From the NCBI GenBank assembly GCA_964036275.1, contig OZ038435.1, positions 12,997,634 through 13,061,633 of the forward strand: DNA of 64,000 bases. Direction: 5' to 3'. Below are positions 12,288-24,100 of the stretch, in pieces. Both the position numbers and the translations under genes were made by a program. Numbering within the stretch: position 1 is the first letter of the stretch; each line of letters opens with the position of its first letter. The notes below the pieces were generated by a model. The model was not told the origin of the DNA. It made no database searches and saw only the letters and a program-made list of their open reading frames with translations. Origin of the DNA: Litoditis marina. Its lineage: Eukaryota > Nematoda > Chromadorea > Rhabditida > Rhabditidae.

Positions 12288-12420
12288 GTTCCTTTAAAGT
12301 AGGTCAATTATGTGGACCACTCCCGACGCATCGGTCCTTTGAACTGCAATTGAAAAATGTAGTGCAGTTTGAAGGACTGAAATGTTGCTATTAGACCACA
12401 TAATCGTTCCTTTAAAGGTG
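12288..12420. mobile_element. TTTAAAGGACTG hairpin element, copy
   Basis: CCTTTAAAG and CTTTAAAGG are the outer ends; CAATTATGTGGACCAC and GACCACATAATCG are the next arms. GGTCCTTTGAACTGCAATTG begins the central hairpin. Confidence 0.7.
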
Positions 12421-12553
12421 ACATCACCCTCTCTAAGAGTTAGTATGTCACGCCGACCTAGAATTAGCAGCCAGCCTCTTCTAGCCAGCTATTTGCGGAC
12501 AGACGAGCGGTCAATAGTACAGTGCACACTCACGTGACCACTCTTCTTTCGAC

Positions 12554-12622
12554 CCATCTCTCTCTCTCTCTTCCTCTCTTTCTTACTCTCTCTCTTTTCC
12601 CCTCTCTCTCTATCCTTCCTTC

Positions 12623-12670
<48 letters not shown>
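12554..12670 (+). repeat. CT microsatellite
   Basis: Compound tract ending in about 50 bases of pure (CT)n. Confidence 0.9.
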
Positions 12671-12672
<2 letters not shown>

Positions 12673-12822
12673 GCCGGCTGGTCGAACTGGCTACAACCAG
12701 ACTGGACTATCGAATAGGCTGATCACGAATGACTGCAACCAGCGTGCTCTATAGGCCTAAACACGACCCATATCGACTTTTTATAGTCTGATATAGTTTT
12801 GGAAATTAGTTTCAAATAGTTT

Positions 12823-13032
12823 CCATCTCTCTCTCACTCTGTCTCTGTTTCTCTCCCTCTCACTCTCTGTCTCTGTTTCTCTCCCTCTCACTCTCTGTCT
12901 CTGTTTCTCTCCCTCTCACTCTCACTCTCTTTTTCTCTCCCTCTCACTCTCACTCTCTTTTTCTCTCCCTCTCACTCTCTGTCTCTGTTTCTCTCCCTCT
13001 CACTCTCTGTCTCTGTTTCTCTCCCTCTCACC
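12823..13032 (+). repeat. Tandem CT-rich minisatellite, ~28-bp unit
   Basis: The unit CTCTGTCTCTGTTTCTCTCC plus CTCTCA recurs about seven times, two copies with CTCTTTTTC in place of the TGTTTC part. Confidence 0.85.
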
Positions 13033-13948
13033 CCTACATATTCTGTGAATCTTTTGTTTGACCAGCTTTTTCCATATAGAAAACTGACAGGGTGGTTTGA
13101 GCTTCATGTATATGTTTCATTTCATGTAAATCTTTATTTAGTGTATATGTTTTGTTTCATGTGTATGTTTCATTTCATGTATATGTTTTGTTTCATGTGT
13201 ATGTTTCATTTAATTTAAAAAAAAATACATTTATATTGCTTACATGAGTAAGACGTGAACCCGCTTTCATGGCGAGATGTCAAGTTTCCATTTGAGATTA
13301 GCTCGAATGTTTTGTTTCCACGATTTTCCTGTTTCTAATTGATGATAATCTACGTCTTTTGCTAACTTTTGATGGTTCAAGTAAGCGAGAGAGCGAGAGA
13401 GCGCGAGAGAGCGAGAGGTAAACTTGAGATTTTTGAGTAAGTTTTGAGATGAGAAAAGAGTTCAGGGTTCACACCTAAATTACACCCATGTAAAGGTCAA
13501 AATGGTATTTGGCCGCAAACAAGTTTATTTCATCACCTGTACTAAGGGTTATCAATTTCTCTATCTTCGTCCCTTTTCAGTATTACACGTTGCACAACAG
13601 TAGAAGGAAACCCTTTCGTTATTCCCTCTCTTTTTCCTCTTTCTTTTTCTATCTCTCTCCTTTTCTCTCTCTACTCTCTCTTTTTTCATGTTACCCTTCT
13701 TTTTTCTTTTCATCCCACCTGCGTTGATTTCTTGAAGATATGGGTCGCAGTTCACTTATCAGCACCCAAAACCGTTTTCATTTCATTCTTATCCGCTCGT
13801 CTTTGTTTCTAGATTCTAGCAAAAAAGACGTTGCAAATGTTATTGTGCCGCTGTCTGGTCTGAGATTCCGGTTAGTTTAGGTTTTTACTAGTTCTAGTTT
13901 TCTATTAGAAAGTTAGAATTGGACCTCAATTCAAGGACCAATTGTGTA

Positions 13949-14148
13949 AACCACTAAAAGTCTGGTACCAGACATTCTTAAAGGTGAGTATTGATAGTGA
14001 TTCATGTTATGGAATGGAGCTCTGACCTCTGAATTGGTTTATTAATTCATCATTCACGTCATATGTCCCCCTATATGACGTTTTCTATATTAAAAAACGG
14101 GTTACTATTTCCTTCTGTGTAATGTCTGATACCAGACTTTTAGTGGTA
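13949..14148. mobile_element. ACCACTAAAAGTCTGGTA inverted-repeat element
   Basis: ACCACTAAAAGTCTGGTACC at 13950 is matched over 27 bp with one mismatch by the inverse ending at 14147 (GATACCAGACTTTTAGTGGT). Flanking TA dinucleotides are compatible with a mariner-type insertion. It is about 200 bp with no ORF. Confidence 0.8.
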
Positions 14149-15929
14149 TAAGTAAAGTATACACATTTGGTCACATTGTCTGACTAAATACGATATTTTC
14201 ATGCTTTCTGTGGGTCAAAATAAGATTCAGTAGTTAGTTCTGTACTGGTAATGTTGATGTGCTAATTTGCCTGTAGCACCATTTCTCACAGTCCCAATGG
14301 GGTTATAATGTGGGCAGAATAGTTAATTGGAAAAGAGAGGAGGGGGTTACATTTTAGTTGAACTCATGGGCATGGTCCATGGTCCCTCAACACTATTACT
14401 CTCTGAGTCTCTGAACTAGACAAAACTATTACCTTAGCCGAAGTTTTTTTTACGCATTTTATCTAATAAAAATGTTGCATTGAGGAAAACTTGGCACTAA
14501 TGGAACTTTTCACTTCATCTCGCACGGCTTCGCTTTCCAAAAATCATCTTCTTCTTTGGAAAACTGAGAGCGTAAGAACCTCGCCTTAGTTCCTATGGCA
14601 ATTTTTGATGTCTAGAACACTGGAACCTTTTGAGATCAAAAGAGAAAGAGAGAAAAGAAGTTTCTGGTTCCACCACCCATTACTTGTCCTTTTTCTATGA
14701 TATCAGTAATTGACATGAATCTCTCATGGCGATACATTTCAATGTCACGGACACGACGCTGTTATTTGTTTTCTGTATGGGGGCCATCGATAACTCTATC
14801 CACACACCAGAATGGTCTGGCTTTTCTACGAAAATGGAGTCCAGTTTTTTAATATAGTCATTAATCTTCTATAGTAAATTTTGCCCGATCTTGGCAGCCT
14901 ATTTCTACAACTTTTGTGGCAATTTCACCAATTTTACTGATTGGGGGGGGGGGGTAGTTAGTAGTGGCCTTTGCCCTAGTGCTATCCACTAGCCAACTCT
15001 AGCGTAGGGGTAGGTGTCACTACTTGATAGAAAGAAGCTCGTTTTTCAATTGATATCCGTGAAATTATAATTATGTGAGTTTGCATCAAAAGTAGGCAAT
15101 TTTCCTTGAAAACAAGCATCTTTTTAGAATGGGGGGGGGTCGGGGTAGTTATCTAGTTCATGCTCAGTGTGACCTTTGACATGGTGCAATCGTCTATCCG
15201 TCTAGCCATCTCTAATCTCTAACTAACCCCATCCTCCTATGATGTAAACTAGATCGAGTATGATGCAATACTTAGCACCACTGAGGTGTAAGGTGTGACT
15301 ATTATAGAAAAATCAGCCAGTTTTTTCATTCAAATACGTGAAAGTTATTGATTTTTCATAAAAAATGAACAATTTCCTCACGTAACGACGTAATCCCATT
15401 TCCGATGATGTAAACTAGTCTGATGCACTATACGTCACCTTCAACACCTCAATTAGCAATCAATAAGGTAGTCCAATTAAACAAAACGCAATCCAACTAA
15501 TGGGCCATGTTGCCTGCCTGTCATGCAACTTGTAAATTGTAATTACAGAAACTGTGAAAGTGTGTCAAACCGGTAATTTTGCTAGATATTAGATGTTTAG
15601 ACGAGGCTGTGATGTTGCATAAACATACTAACTTATTTACATGCGTAAGACGTGACTAATGTGAACAAATTCATGATTTTGCCTCAAAATTCTACCGATT
15701 TTGGTCCTTGAAACCGGTAATTTTGCTTCATTATAGATTTTAGTTTAGATGTTTGGACAAGTTTGTGAAACAAATTTACCATTGAATTAGTCTAATTTGA
15801 ACTTTGAACTTCGAACTTTGCTTCATATATTGTGTTATCTGAGCACATGAGTTCATGAATTACATGAGAACATGTGACACGAGTTAAAACGAGTGTCAGA
15901 TGTCGCGGTCATAAATCAGGCATCAGCTG

Positions 15930-15945
15930 TTCCTCTCTTTCTCTC

Positions 15946-15998
<53 letters not shown>
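15930..15998 (+). repeat. CT microsatellite
   Basis: Nearly pure (CT)n, followed by a looser CT-rich stretch at 16050-16135. Confidence 0.9.
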
Positions 15999-16002
<4 letters not shown>

Positions 16003-16600
16003 TTCTCATTAACAGTTATCATGTTATCACTTTCTTTTTTGGTCTTCTTTCTCAGTCTTTCTCCCTTTCTCTCTTTACTATACCTTTCCTTTTTCCCTCT
16101 CTCTTTCTCTCTCCATCTTTCTCTCTCTCTCCACGCTGTTCCCTTTTTCATCTTCCCTATTCATCGAAGGAATGTCAATTCGATAGCATTGATTTTCGCC
16201 AACCATTCCTGAATGTTGCTGCTTTTACTTTTTATTTTTATAATCTTCAGACGCAATGGTCTAAATTGGTTTTGTTTCCGATTGTAAGAAAATCAAAGTG
16301 TGCGGTTTGTATCAGTTTCTAAGTTAGTTTAGTTTTTGGTATAATTTTGCCTAAAGTTTATAAAACTTCGAATGATTTTGGTGAGGTGAAAGTGGTTCTT
16401 ATCCTATAACTCCATGCCCTACCCTGTACATATACGTAACATTTTAGTACTTGACAATTTTATTTTCTGGCAAAATTTTGTAAAACTTCAATTTTTGAGA
16501 GGTGAAAGTGGTTTTTCCCTAATGCCAACCTCATGTCCTATCTTCTAGGGATAACCGGATAACCTATTAGTATTTGTCAAGTGCTGCCATAACTAGAACT

Positions 16601-16614
16601 CCCCCCCCCCCCCC
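16601..16614 (+). repeat. Mono-C tract (14 C)
   Basis: Uninterrupted C run, G-rich on the minus strand. Similar shorter runs are at 8118-8128 (C), 14943-14954 (G) and 15131-15139 (G). Confidence 0.9.
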
Positions 16615-18180
16615 GCCTAAAACGCACGCCCTTTGCACGTGATCCCAGCCCAATTTCCCAAGCCCAACCCAACCCAAACTGGCATAAATGGCGATGCGCC
16701 CGCTTAGTGTTACTTGTTTAACCATACTCTGTTAGTATATGTTTTAATCCTGTAATTTGTTTGATAATTAGTCGTTATTGTTGGTTTGGAAGTTGTATAG
16801 ATATCTGGAGCTTATGTTGAGGAGTTTGGGTTCAGTTTTTGGTTTTAAACAGAATTTTAGCTCTCGGGAAGTATGATACGTGATAAATGGCTAGTCTAAT
16901 GTTTCGGATCATATCTATGCTAATTGCTAGCCAACAAATCAACTTTTTTCAACTGAACTTGCACTTGCACATTTTCACCTGACTTCCTAGCTACTTCCTT
17001 TTTATTTTCTTAGAACTAGTTAGATGACATGCAATTAGTATAACTTTGTTCATGATTACTGGCTGGAAGTGTGATTCGATCAAATTAACGTTTCATATTC
17101 AGTGTTCAGCCTCAGTTGAGCAGTTGAGCTTGAGCGAGCATTGAGTCTAGCGTTCGCTTAGTTTGTTAGATGCAAGCCTTGCAAGCATGCAAGATACTCA
17201 TAAATTCTCATATAACTTGGAAACTTGGTAAGGGTTACGGCAATTCAAGTTCAAGACTAATATCTACGGAGATCGTGATTCGTTTTCTCCATCGTAATTC
17301 TGGAGTTTCTCTGGACTGTTAGAAGACGACTGTAGTTGGCAGTTTTGCGTTTTCAAATTGTATTCTTCGTCTTATTTAGTGTGGTTCAAATGTATTCAAT
17401 TTAGTCTCATGATCAATAACAATAAAACGCTTCTTAACTTGATAAGGGAACCATTGACGTTTTCATAGTCACGTGAAATGCTTCCGGTACGTGACACTGC
17501 CCGCAGTTTTGCGTATCTTGCACCATAAAGCGTGAAAAGTCAAATCAAACACACATGGTTGCTTTGTTAGACTCAAATGTTTAAATTAATATATATTTAA
17601 CTACTTTCTACTTCTTTTAATGTTTTTCTCATTTCTCTAATCTTCGATCACCCAGCTTTTCTACTAATTTCTAATTATCCGTTCCTCTCCCTTTTATTGT
17701 GTTTACCCATGACTGAAGTGAGGTTTAATGCCTGAGAAGCGATTATAGCAGATTAGAGATAACTACTAAACGCTTGATTATCCCCCTCTAACCATATAAT
17801 TTGGTGCGGTTCCTTTTCTCCTTTCTCGACTAATAACTGTATCAGTTGAAATATATCAGTTGTAGCTGAGCAGCAAAAATCTACCACGTTTTCTCTTCTC
17901 CTCTCACTCTTTCGTTGTTAGGTTCTCGTTCAATTTAATGCGAACGTTTCTTTCTCTTGTCCTTTTTTGCTGATCAACCTATATTTTTACTTGCAATCTG
18001 TGTGAGTACTGGTATGCCTACCTGTATTTTCACTAGTATTCTTTTCCTTTCAGCCGAGTGCTTTTCATGTACCTTACCGGTGTTTCTACCTTTATTTCTA
18101 CTATTGTTTCGCCTTATATTTTATAAAGATACCTGTGTTTACAATACTATCCGTGCTCGCAACCGGTATTTCCACTAGTA

Positions 18181-18188
18181 TATTGCAG
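18181..18188 (+). promoter_or_regulatory. Candidate trans-splice or 3' splice acceptor before zer-1
   Basis: TATTGCAG lies nine bases before the chosen ATG at 18198. In nematodes such an acceptor just before a start codon usually receives a spliced leader. It could equally be the acceptor of a cis-spliced 5' UTR intron. The preceding bases belong to a dispersed repeat motif, CCGGTATTT-N-CACTAGTA, so the acceptor may derive from a repeat. Confidence 0.5.
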
Positions 18189-18197
18189 CCGTCCCCC

Positions 18198-21100
18198 ATG
18201 AGTGGATCGGGTGCCGACGTGCCCCTGGAGGCCCCCTCTCTTCTTCATCTATCTGCTGCGGCACTGGCCAAGAGACTACAGTACCAACAGGTATAGTAAT
18301 AGTCTAAATGGGTAAAATGGGTAAAGCTACAAAAACTGAGCTCATTCATTCTCTGGTGAAAAGTACCAAAAGGTGGTTATTTGTACGTTTAGAACCCGTA
18401 CACCCGTGTGCACGGGTTCGCCCGTTCACCCGTAAGGTCTGACCAAAAAGAAACCGGTTTTCATCCAAAGACGTAAAACATCATGCTTTTGCATCCGAAA
18501 TCTGCTATTTGTTCCGAAATTAGGAAAAGTGGTCCGTTGTTCGAGTTTTTTGTCTATCCAACCATGTTTACTAGAGAACTAGAGTACAGAGAAGCTTTTT
18601 GTTGAAGATAATGTGTGGATCACCACCTTGTAAGACTGTGATTGAACAGACTAATCTCGAGTTCATAAACCTCGTTGTTTGTTTTTTCAGGATATTTTCG
18701 ACGACGTTCACCTTCCCGTCACTGCCAGCCACGCGGTTTTCGACAAGAACAGAGAACTATGGCAGAAAACGGTTGGTTGGACAGATTTTACCTTTTTGGT
18801 TGTTTTTACCTTATACATTTGCATCGAATCACGTGATGAGGTTTATTTACACTAGAAAAGTCACGCGCGTAACGCATATTTACGCTTATTTTTGGCTACG
18901 ATGAAAACCTCTTCGGTTCTTCTTCAAGCGTGGGAAACTGAGAGTGTGTTCTCAAGTTGTCTTTCCATTATTGATTTTTCTTCCAAAGTTCAAGTATTGA
19001 TTATTCCAGAAAAGTGTGTCCCCCGAACTTCGTCCCTGGTGCGATTCCACCCGATTTCCGCTCTCTCATTTGGATTTGACGGGGGCCGCTATCGACGATC
19101 AGCTGTTGACCGATCTGCTGACGGCTCATCACAAACACATTACGGATCTGGATATGACCGATGTTAAGGTTAGTTTCGGGTTGAAATTTAGTGGTTTTTT
19201 GCTTCAAAACGGCGAATTTGAGGATTTGGAGAGGATGTTAAGGTTAGATTTGTATGAAAGTATCCTGTTTCTGAGGACTTGTGAAAAACAGTGGTTAAAG
19301 TTCGTTTTGGGTTATTTTGGTAAACAACGGGATGTTTTTTGCTGGGGTTTTTAAATCTTCTCTCTGAAGCTCTCTGAAACAACAACAGAGTAAGGCAGAG
19401 ACAACTGTTTCGGGGGGTCAGGTCTTGAAGGTCCCGAATGCGAAAAGCCAAATATTGACCTGGGTTCATGTTGGGTACATATCTTCAATGGATTCAATCT
19501 ATCTCCGGGAATGTAATACATCAACCTACACCCTCATAGAGTTGTATGTGAATAATTTATGTATTCTTTTTGATGATAGATTTTGGTCGGTTGGGCCCTT
19601 CCCCACGAATTATTACATATTAATGTTGATTATTAATTCACGACTATCAACCATTCAGTTGGAAGAGTATTTTTCGGAACATCACATCAGTTTTTGTGCC
19701 ATTCAGAACTTCCTAGTATTCTAATTGTCGGTGGACATTAATGCATCTCTCATGGCATATTAGAGGAGGAAAACAAAAAAGAGGCTGATTATTGAGTTCT
19801 GATGGTTAGCAATGATTAGTAACTAGCAGGGGGGTAATCTTGAACGCAATTACCTTGGTTGAAGTTGAAGAAGTGTGAGCAAAAACTATATTGCGGGTGT
19901 CACAGCTAAGTGAAACGTTTTGCAAGTGCAAGGGGTAAAGGAGGTAGTTAGAGAGAAGTTTCATCTAGAAAACTGAATGAATTTAAATCCAGATTCAGGA
20001 ATTTTTCATCCTACCATGGATGTTTTTCAATAGTGAACTACTAGGGATCTTTGCTTCCAGATTACTGAAAACTAAAAACAGTCAAAAACTCAAAAATATG
20101 ATGCTCCGGATTTCATGGCATTTACGAAACTTAAAACTGATGAGTTCAATTTCAAAATTGAACCAATGTAAATCGTACATACTATGTTTAAATTTTACTA
20201 GTTGTTTTCCAGGGAGTAACCGACCTGACCAACTCTCTGCTCGACAAAAACGACGTGCAATTCCCGTGTATGTCGTCCCTGAAGATAACCTCCATGGAGA
20301 TACTCAGCAGACCTCAGCCAAGGAGGTACTGATTATTATCGTTACAAAAACGTGAAGCACGTTTTTACTCAATAGTTTGAACAAGGCCATTAAACTGTTC
20401 GGATAGAACGCGTGAAGTTTCTAGGGTATCAGCTGAATAGGACGGATGTGCACTTTGAAATTTGAATAATGCTTTTGGTGTGCTTTTTCTGAGGTGAAGA
20501 TCGATTATTCTGTTTTCCGTATTATTAAATAGTGTCCTCGTAGTAGGAAACTGGGTGTGGCCGGCATGGAGTCGCGGAACATTCCCGTACTGGGGGAGGA
20601 GGACCTCATCACACAAGGTTAGTTGGCTGTAACCAGGTGACCACTCTCAGTTCGGGCGAATGGGAAGTTGACCACTGGCCGTATTCACCAGTCTCCGGGA
20701 AGCTAGAATATCTTCCCGCGGGAAGAAAGAGCAGAGAAATAGTGTGCTGGTGAGGAGGGTCCAGAGGGGCGGGAGGCTTTTTCCTTCTCGCAACATTGTT
20801 GAATACGGGCCCAGGTACCACAGTATCTTGTTCTGGTTAGGTTATAGCCGTTTCTGTAGGAATTAGGAAACGGTCCTAACAAAGTTTTATAAGGCAGGCG
20901 ATCTGTTTTGGCAGAAGAGCAAGTGCGCCGTTTTTGAATTTCGTTCCGAGTAATCAAAATCAATAAACCGGTTCCTTTTCAACATTTATGCGACTTGACT
21001 TGGAAGAATACATAGTGCCTATTTATTCTTTATATAGTTCGTGTTAGTAATTTTTATGTGTATTCTAGGCGGAAGTGGTCGTTTGGATCAGATGAGAGAG

Positions 21101-24100
21101 ACGAGGGGTCTGGGAATAGCCCAGCAGCCACACCTGGTCGGATATGACCCCAGTTTCGGAGAAGGGTGGGTGGTTTCGTGATTTCTCTGGGTCTTGCTGT
21201 TTTTAGCACAACTTTTTTGATTTTGAATATAATGAGAAGTGTCGGTAACACTTGTTTTCCGTAGAACGGGTCTTGTTGAATTCTTCTCACAACATTCTGT
21301 TATGTCATTCTGAGGGTCCCAATCGGTGAAAAGATGGGTGTAAAAGGTGATTTGGGGGATCAGTCAAGTATCCGTATTGAAAACACGTATTTCCATGCAT
21401 TTTAAAACGTAGTGAATGGTGTGAGTTAGGTTTTCCAGTTCTCATACTTACAGTTATGAAAAGGACAATAAGTCAAAAAAGAATGGAATAACATACATTT
21501 GTATTCTATCTAGTATGTCATTTGTATTTGTATTACATTTATATTTATATTGTTTCAGTTCGTCCCGTCCCTCGCAACCGACCCCGTGCATCATAGAGGA
21601 ACCGGAACCGATTTGGATAGAAGAGGAGGAGGAGGAAATCGAACCGCCCGTCTTCACCAGCAGATGCACGGCGGTTACCAAACTCGCATTGCCCAGGGTG
21701 AGTTGCAATTGATTTATGCTACTTATTCTTGCTTGGATACTGAAGTTTACTATATCCGAGCTGTATTTTGATCTACATACATATAAGATTGTTATAACGA
21801 TCTTTTAGAAACTCAAAATGGTTAGATGTAACCTTCTACCCGCAAAAATAGAACAGTTGCAACAAATTACTGCGTTCAGTATTCCGCAGAGAGTTTTGAG
21901 CGTTGATTTTGGCGTATGTGTTGAAATGTCTCTGGATCCCAAAATATGGCTAAGTTGTTGGAAGTTTGGCCATTTCTTATCGGGACGGTGAAGCTTCTTG
22001 TAATCTAGTGATGTATTGAAGAAGGACGATTATGTGGACCAATCCCGTGTCAACGGTCCTTTGAACTGCAATTGAAAAATGTATTGCAGTTTAAAGGACT
22101 GAACCGTTGGGATTGGACCACATAATCGCCCTTCCTTTAAGAGTATACCTCACAGACACAGTGTGTTCTCGCACTTGCCAACTAATCCTAATATTGGTTC
22201 GATTCCAGTTGAAACGTTTCCCGGAGGACGAGGAGTCATCTACGAACGAGCTATTGTCGCGGGTTTTCGAGCCGTTGAAACAACTTCGCATTCTCGATCT
22301 CTCGTTTTGGACACGGGTTAGTGATGCATATTGTTTTATATAAAAAATTCAATTTACATTTATTGAATGACTGTTTTGTAATGTAATTATGTTCGATCGA
22401 TGGCAATACGTCGTCGTCAAGTTTTGTGATATTCACACAGTTCATGCCATAAATGGATTGGTTTAATTCTCAATTTTACACACTATTTTCACGTGTTCAC
22501 GTGCACATATTCGTTTTCACATTCCTAAACAGGAAAGTTTCGATAGATTTCGACAGAAATATCCCGTTTCGAATTTCTGATCTTTTAGGTGGACGATCTC
22601 CGCTGTCTTCACCCGTTGAATCTGTCCACTCTGATATTATACGATGTGCCCGATATCTACAGAGCCATTGATTCCATTGTACAACTGAAGGAGTTGAGGT
22701 AAACTCACATTTCAAATTTTCAATAATTTCAAAGTTTTATATAGGCACAACTGTCAGTCTTCATAAAAACAGTTTACATTTAAGCTTAGGTATCTGGAAA
22801 CAAAAGCAGTCATTGTAGAACCCCAATCATGGAAGAGATTATACTAATATTAGAAGACACTTGTTTTTTTGCGCTGCAGAATCATAAACTTTCACGAAAT
22901 TTAAAAGAAAAGCGAAATACTTTCCTGTAAACCAGTCACAAGTTACTATTGTGTCTCCAGGTACCTAGACGTCTCTCAGTCCTCCCGTGACACGGGTACC
23001 TACCCGAAGCCAGTAACCGCCCTCCACCGCCTGGTAACCAGTCTGCCCCTGCTGGAGAAGTTGGACATCTCCTCCACCAATCTCGCCGCCCAGCCGAGTG
23101 TCAACGATTGGCCCGTTAAGCCCGAGCTCATGTGGGTTTTAATTGATTTATTGTTGTTTACATGTTTGTCTTACACAAAATGTGTAAGAAGTAGGAAGAA
23201 AATGAAGTGGAACGTACTCTTCGGGAGTTTAGGGACATGGAGTTATTGGTAATTTTGGAACTGTAAAATTGTGAATCTTTTCGCTGAACGGTTTTCTTGA
23301 AATGGACTCCCTGGGGTACTTTGTCAAGTGTGAGATGTTAGATTATTGTTTTCTGGCAGCTAAATTTGTTGTAAGTTGTTACAAAATGATATTGAGACAT
23401 AATCTTTTTTTCGATAACTGAAAGTTGTTTACCAGTTTATTATTGATTCTGTTTCCAGTCAAAACGGAAACGTTCGTTCGGACATAGTGGGCCTCCGTTT
23501 TCTGTCGAGACCGCTACAGTATCTGGGTCTGTTCAATTGCGAGAACGCCAGTCATTTTGGGGAGATCCCGGCTGCACAGATAGCCGGCGACGCCAATGAA
23601 GATCAGGTACGGCTATACTCTTGCAAAATTGTCCCCGCAAAGTTTCGAAAACGAGATTATTTGTCTACTTTCGATGCGAAATCATTAATTTCCACGTTTT
23701 CCAAAGTAAAAACGGGGTACTTTTCGTCGAATAGTCGGATCTCACTGCTGTATGGGTAGGGTGGCGGTTGTAGCTGGAAAATAGAAAATATCTTAACCGG
23801 GAACCGATTTAGTGTTGTTAATCGAAATCAAAGTTTCTAGTTCTGGAACATTTTGAGTTTTATGGTTTAGACGAAAATCAAGTCGGAGTTGAATAGAACG
23901 TTTTGTATATTTGTATGTAAATGTTGTGTTTTTCTGATTGTAATAATAAAATAAGCTTTTCAGGTCATTACTGCCCTTCAAATGTACAAGGATCGCGCGG
24001 GTCTTTTGCAGTCCGTTCTCAACGAGAGCTATCAGTTGTATCGGTTCGGGAACAGTGTTCCGCTGGTCAGTTATTTCATTGATTATTAATATACTTCCAA

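Larger units (their letters stand above)
1..18187. other. Gene-free upstream region
   Basis: I found no stretch here with the GC-rich codon-like composition and flanking splice signals that mark the exons further right. Long open frames are confined to GA/CT tracts. The sequence is AT-rich and built largely from dispersed inverted-repeat elements, listed separately, plus simple repeats. About 0.7 kb before the first zer-1 exon (17.5-18.18 kb) is ordinary AT-rich sequence that may hold its promoter, but I see no defined promoter element. Confidence 0.6.

Noticed and set aside
19016..19354. 112-residue frame as a separate gene
   Set aside because: Its first part is zer-1 exon 3; the rest is read-through into the intron after the donor at 19169.
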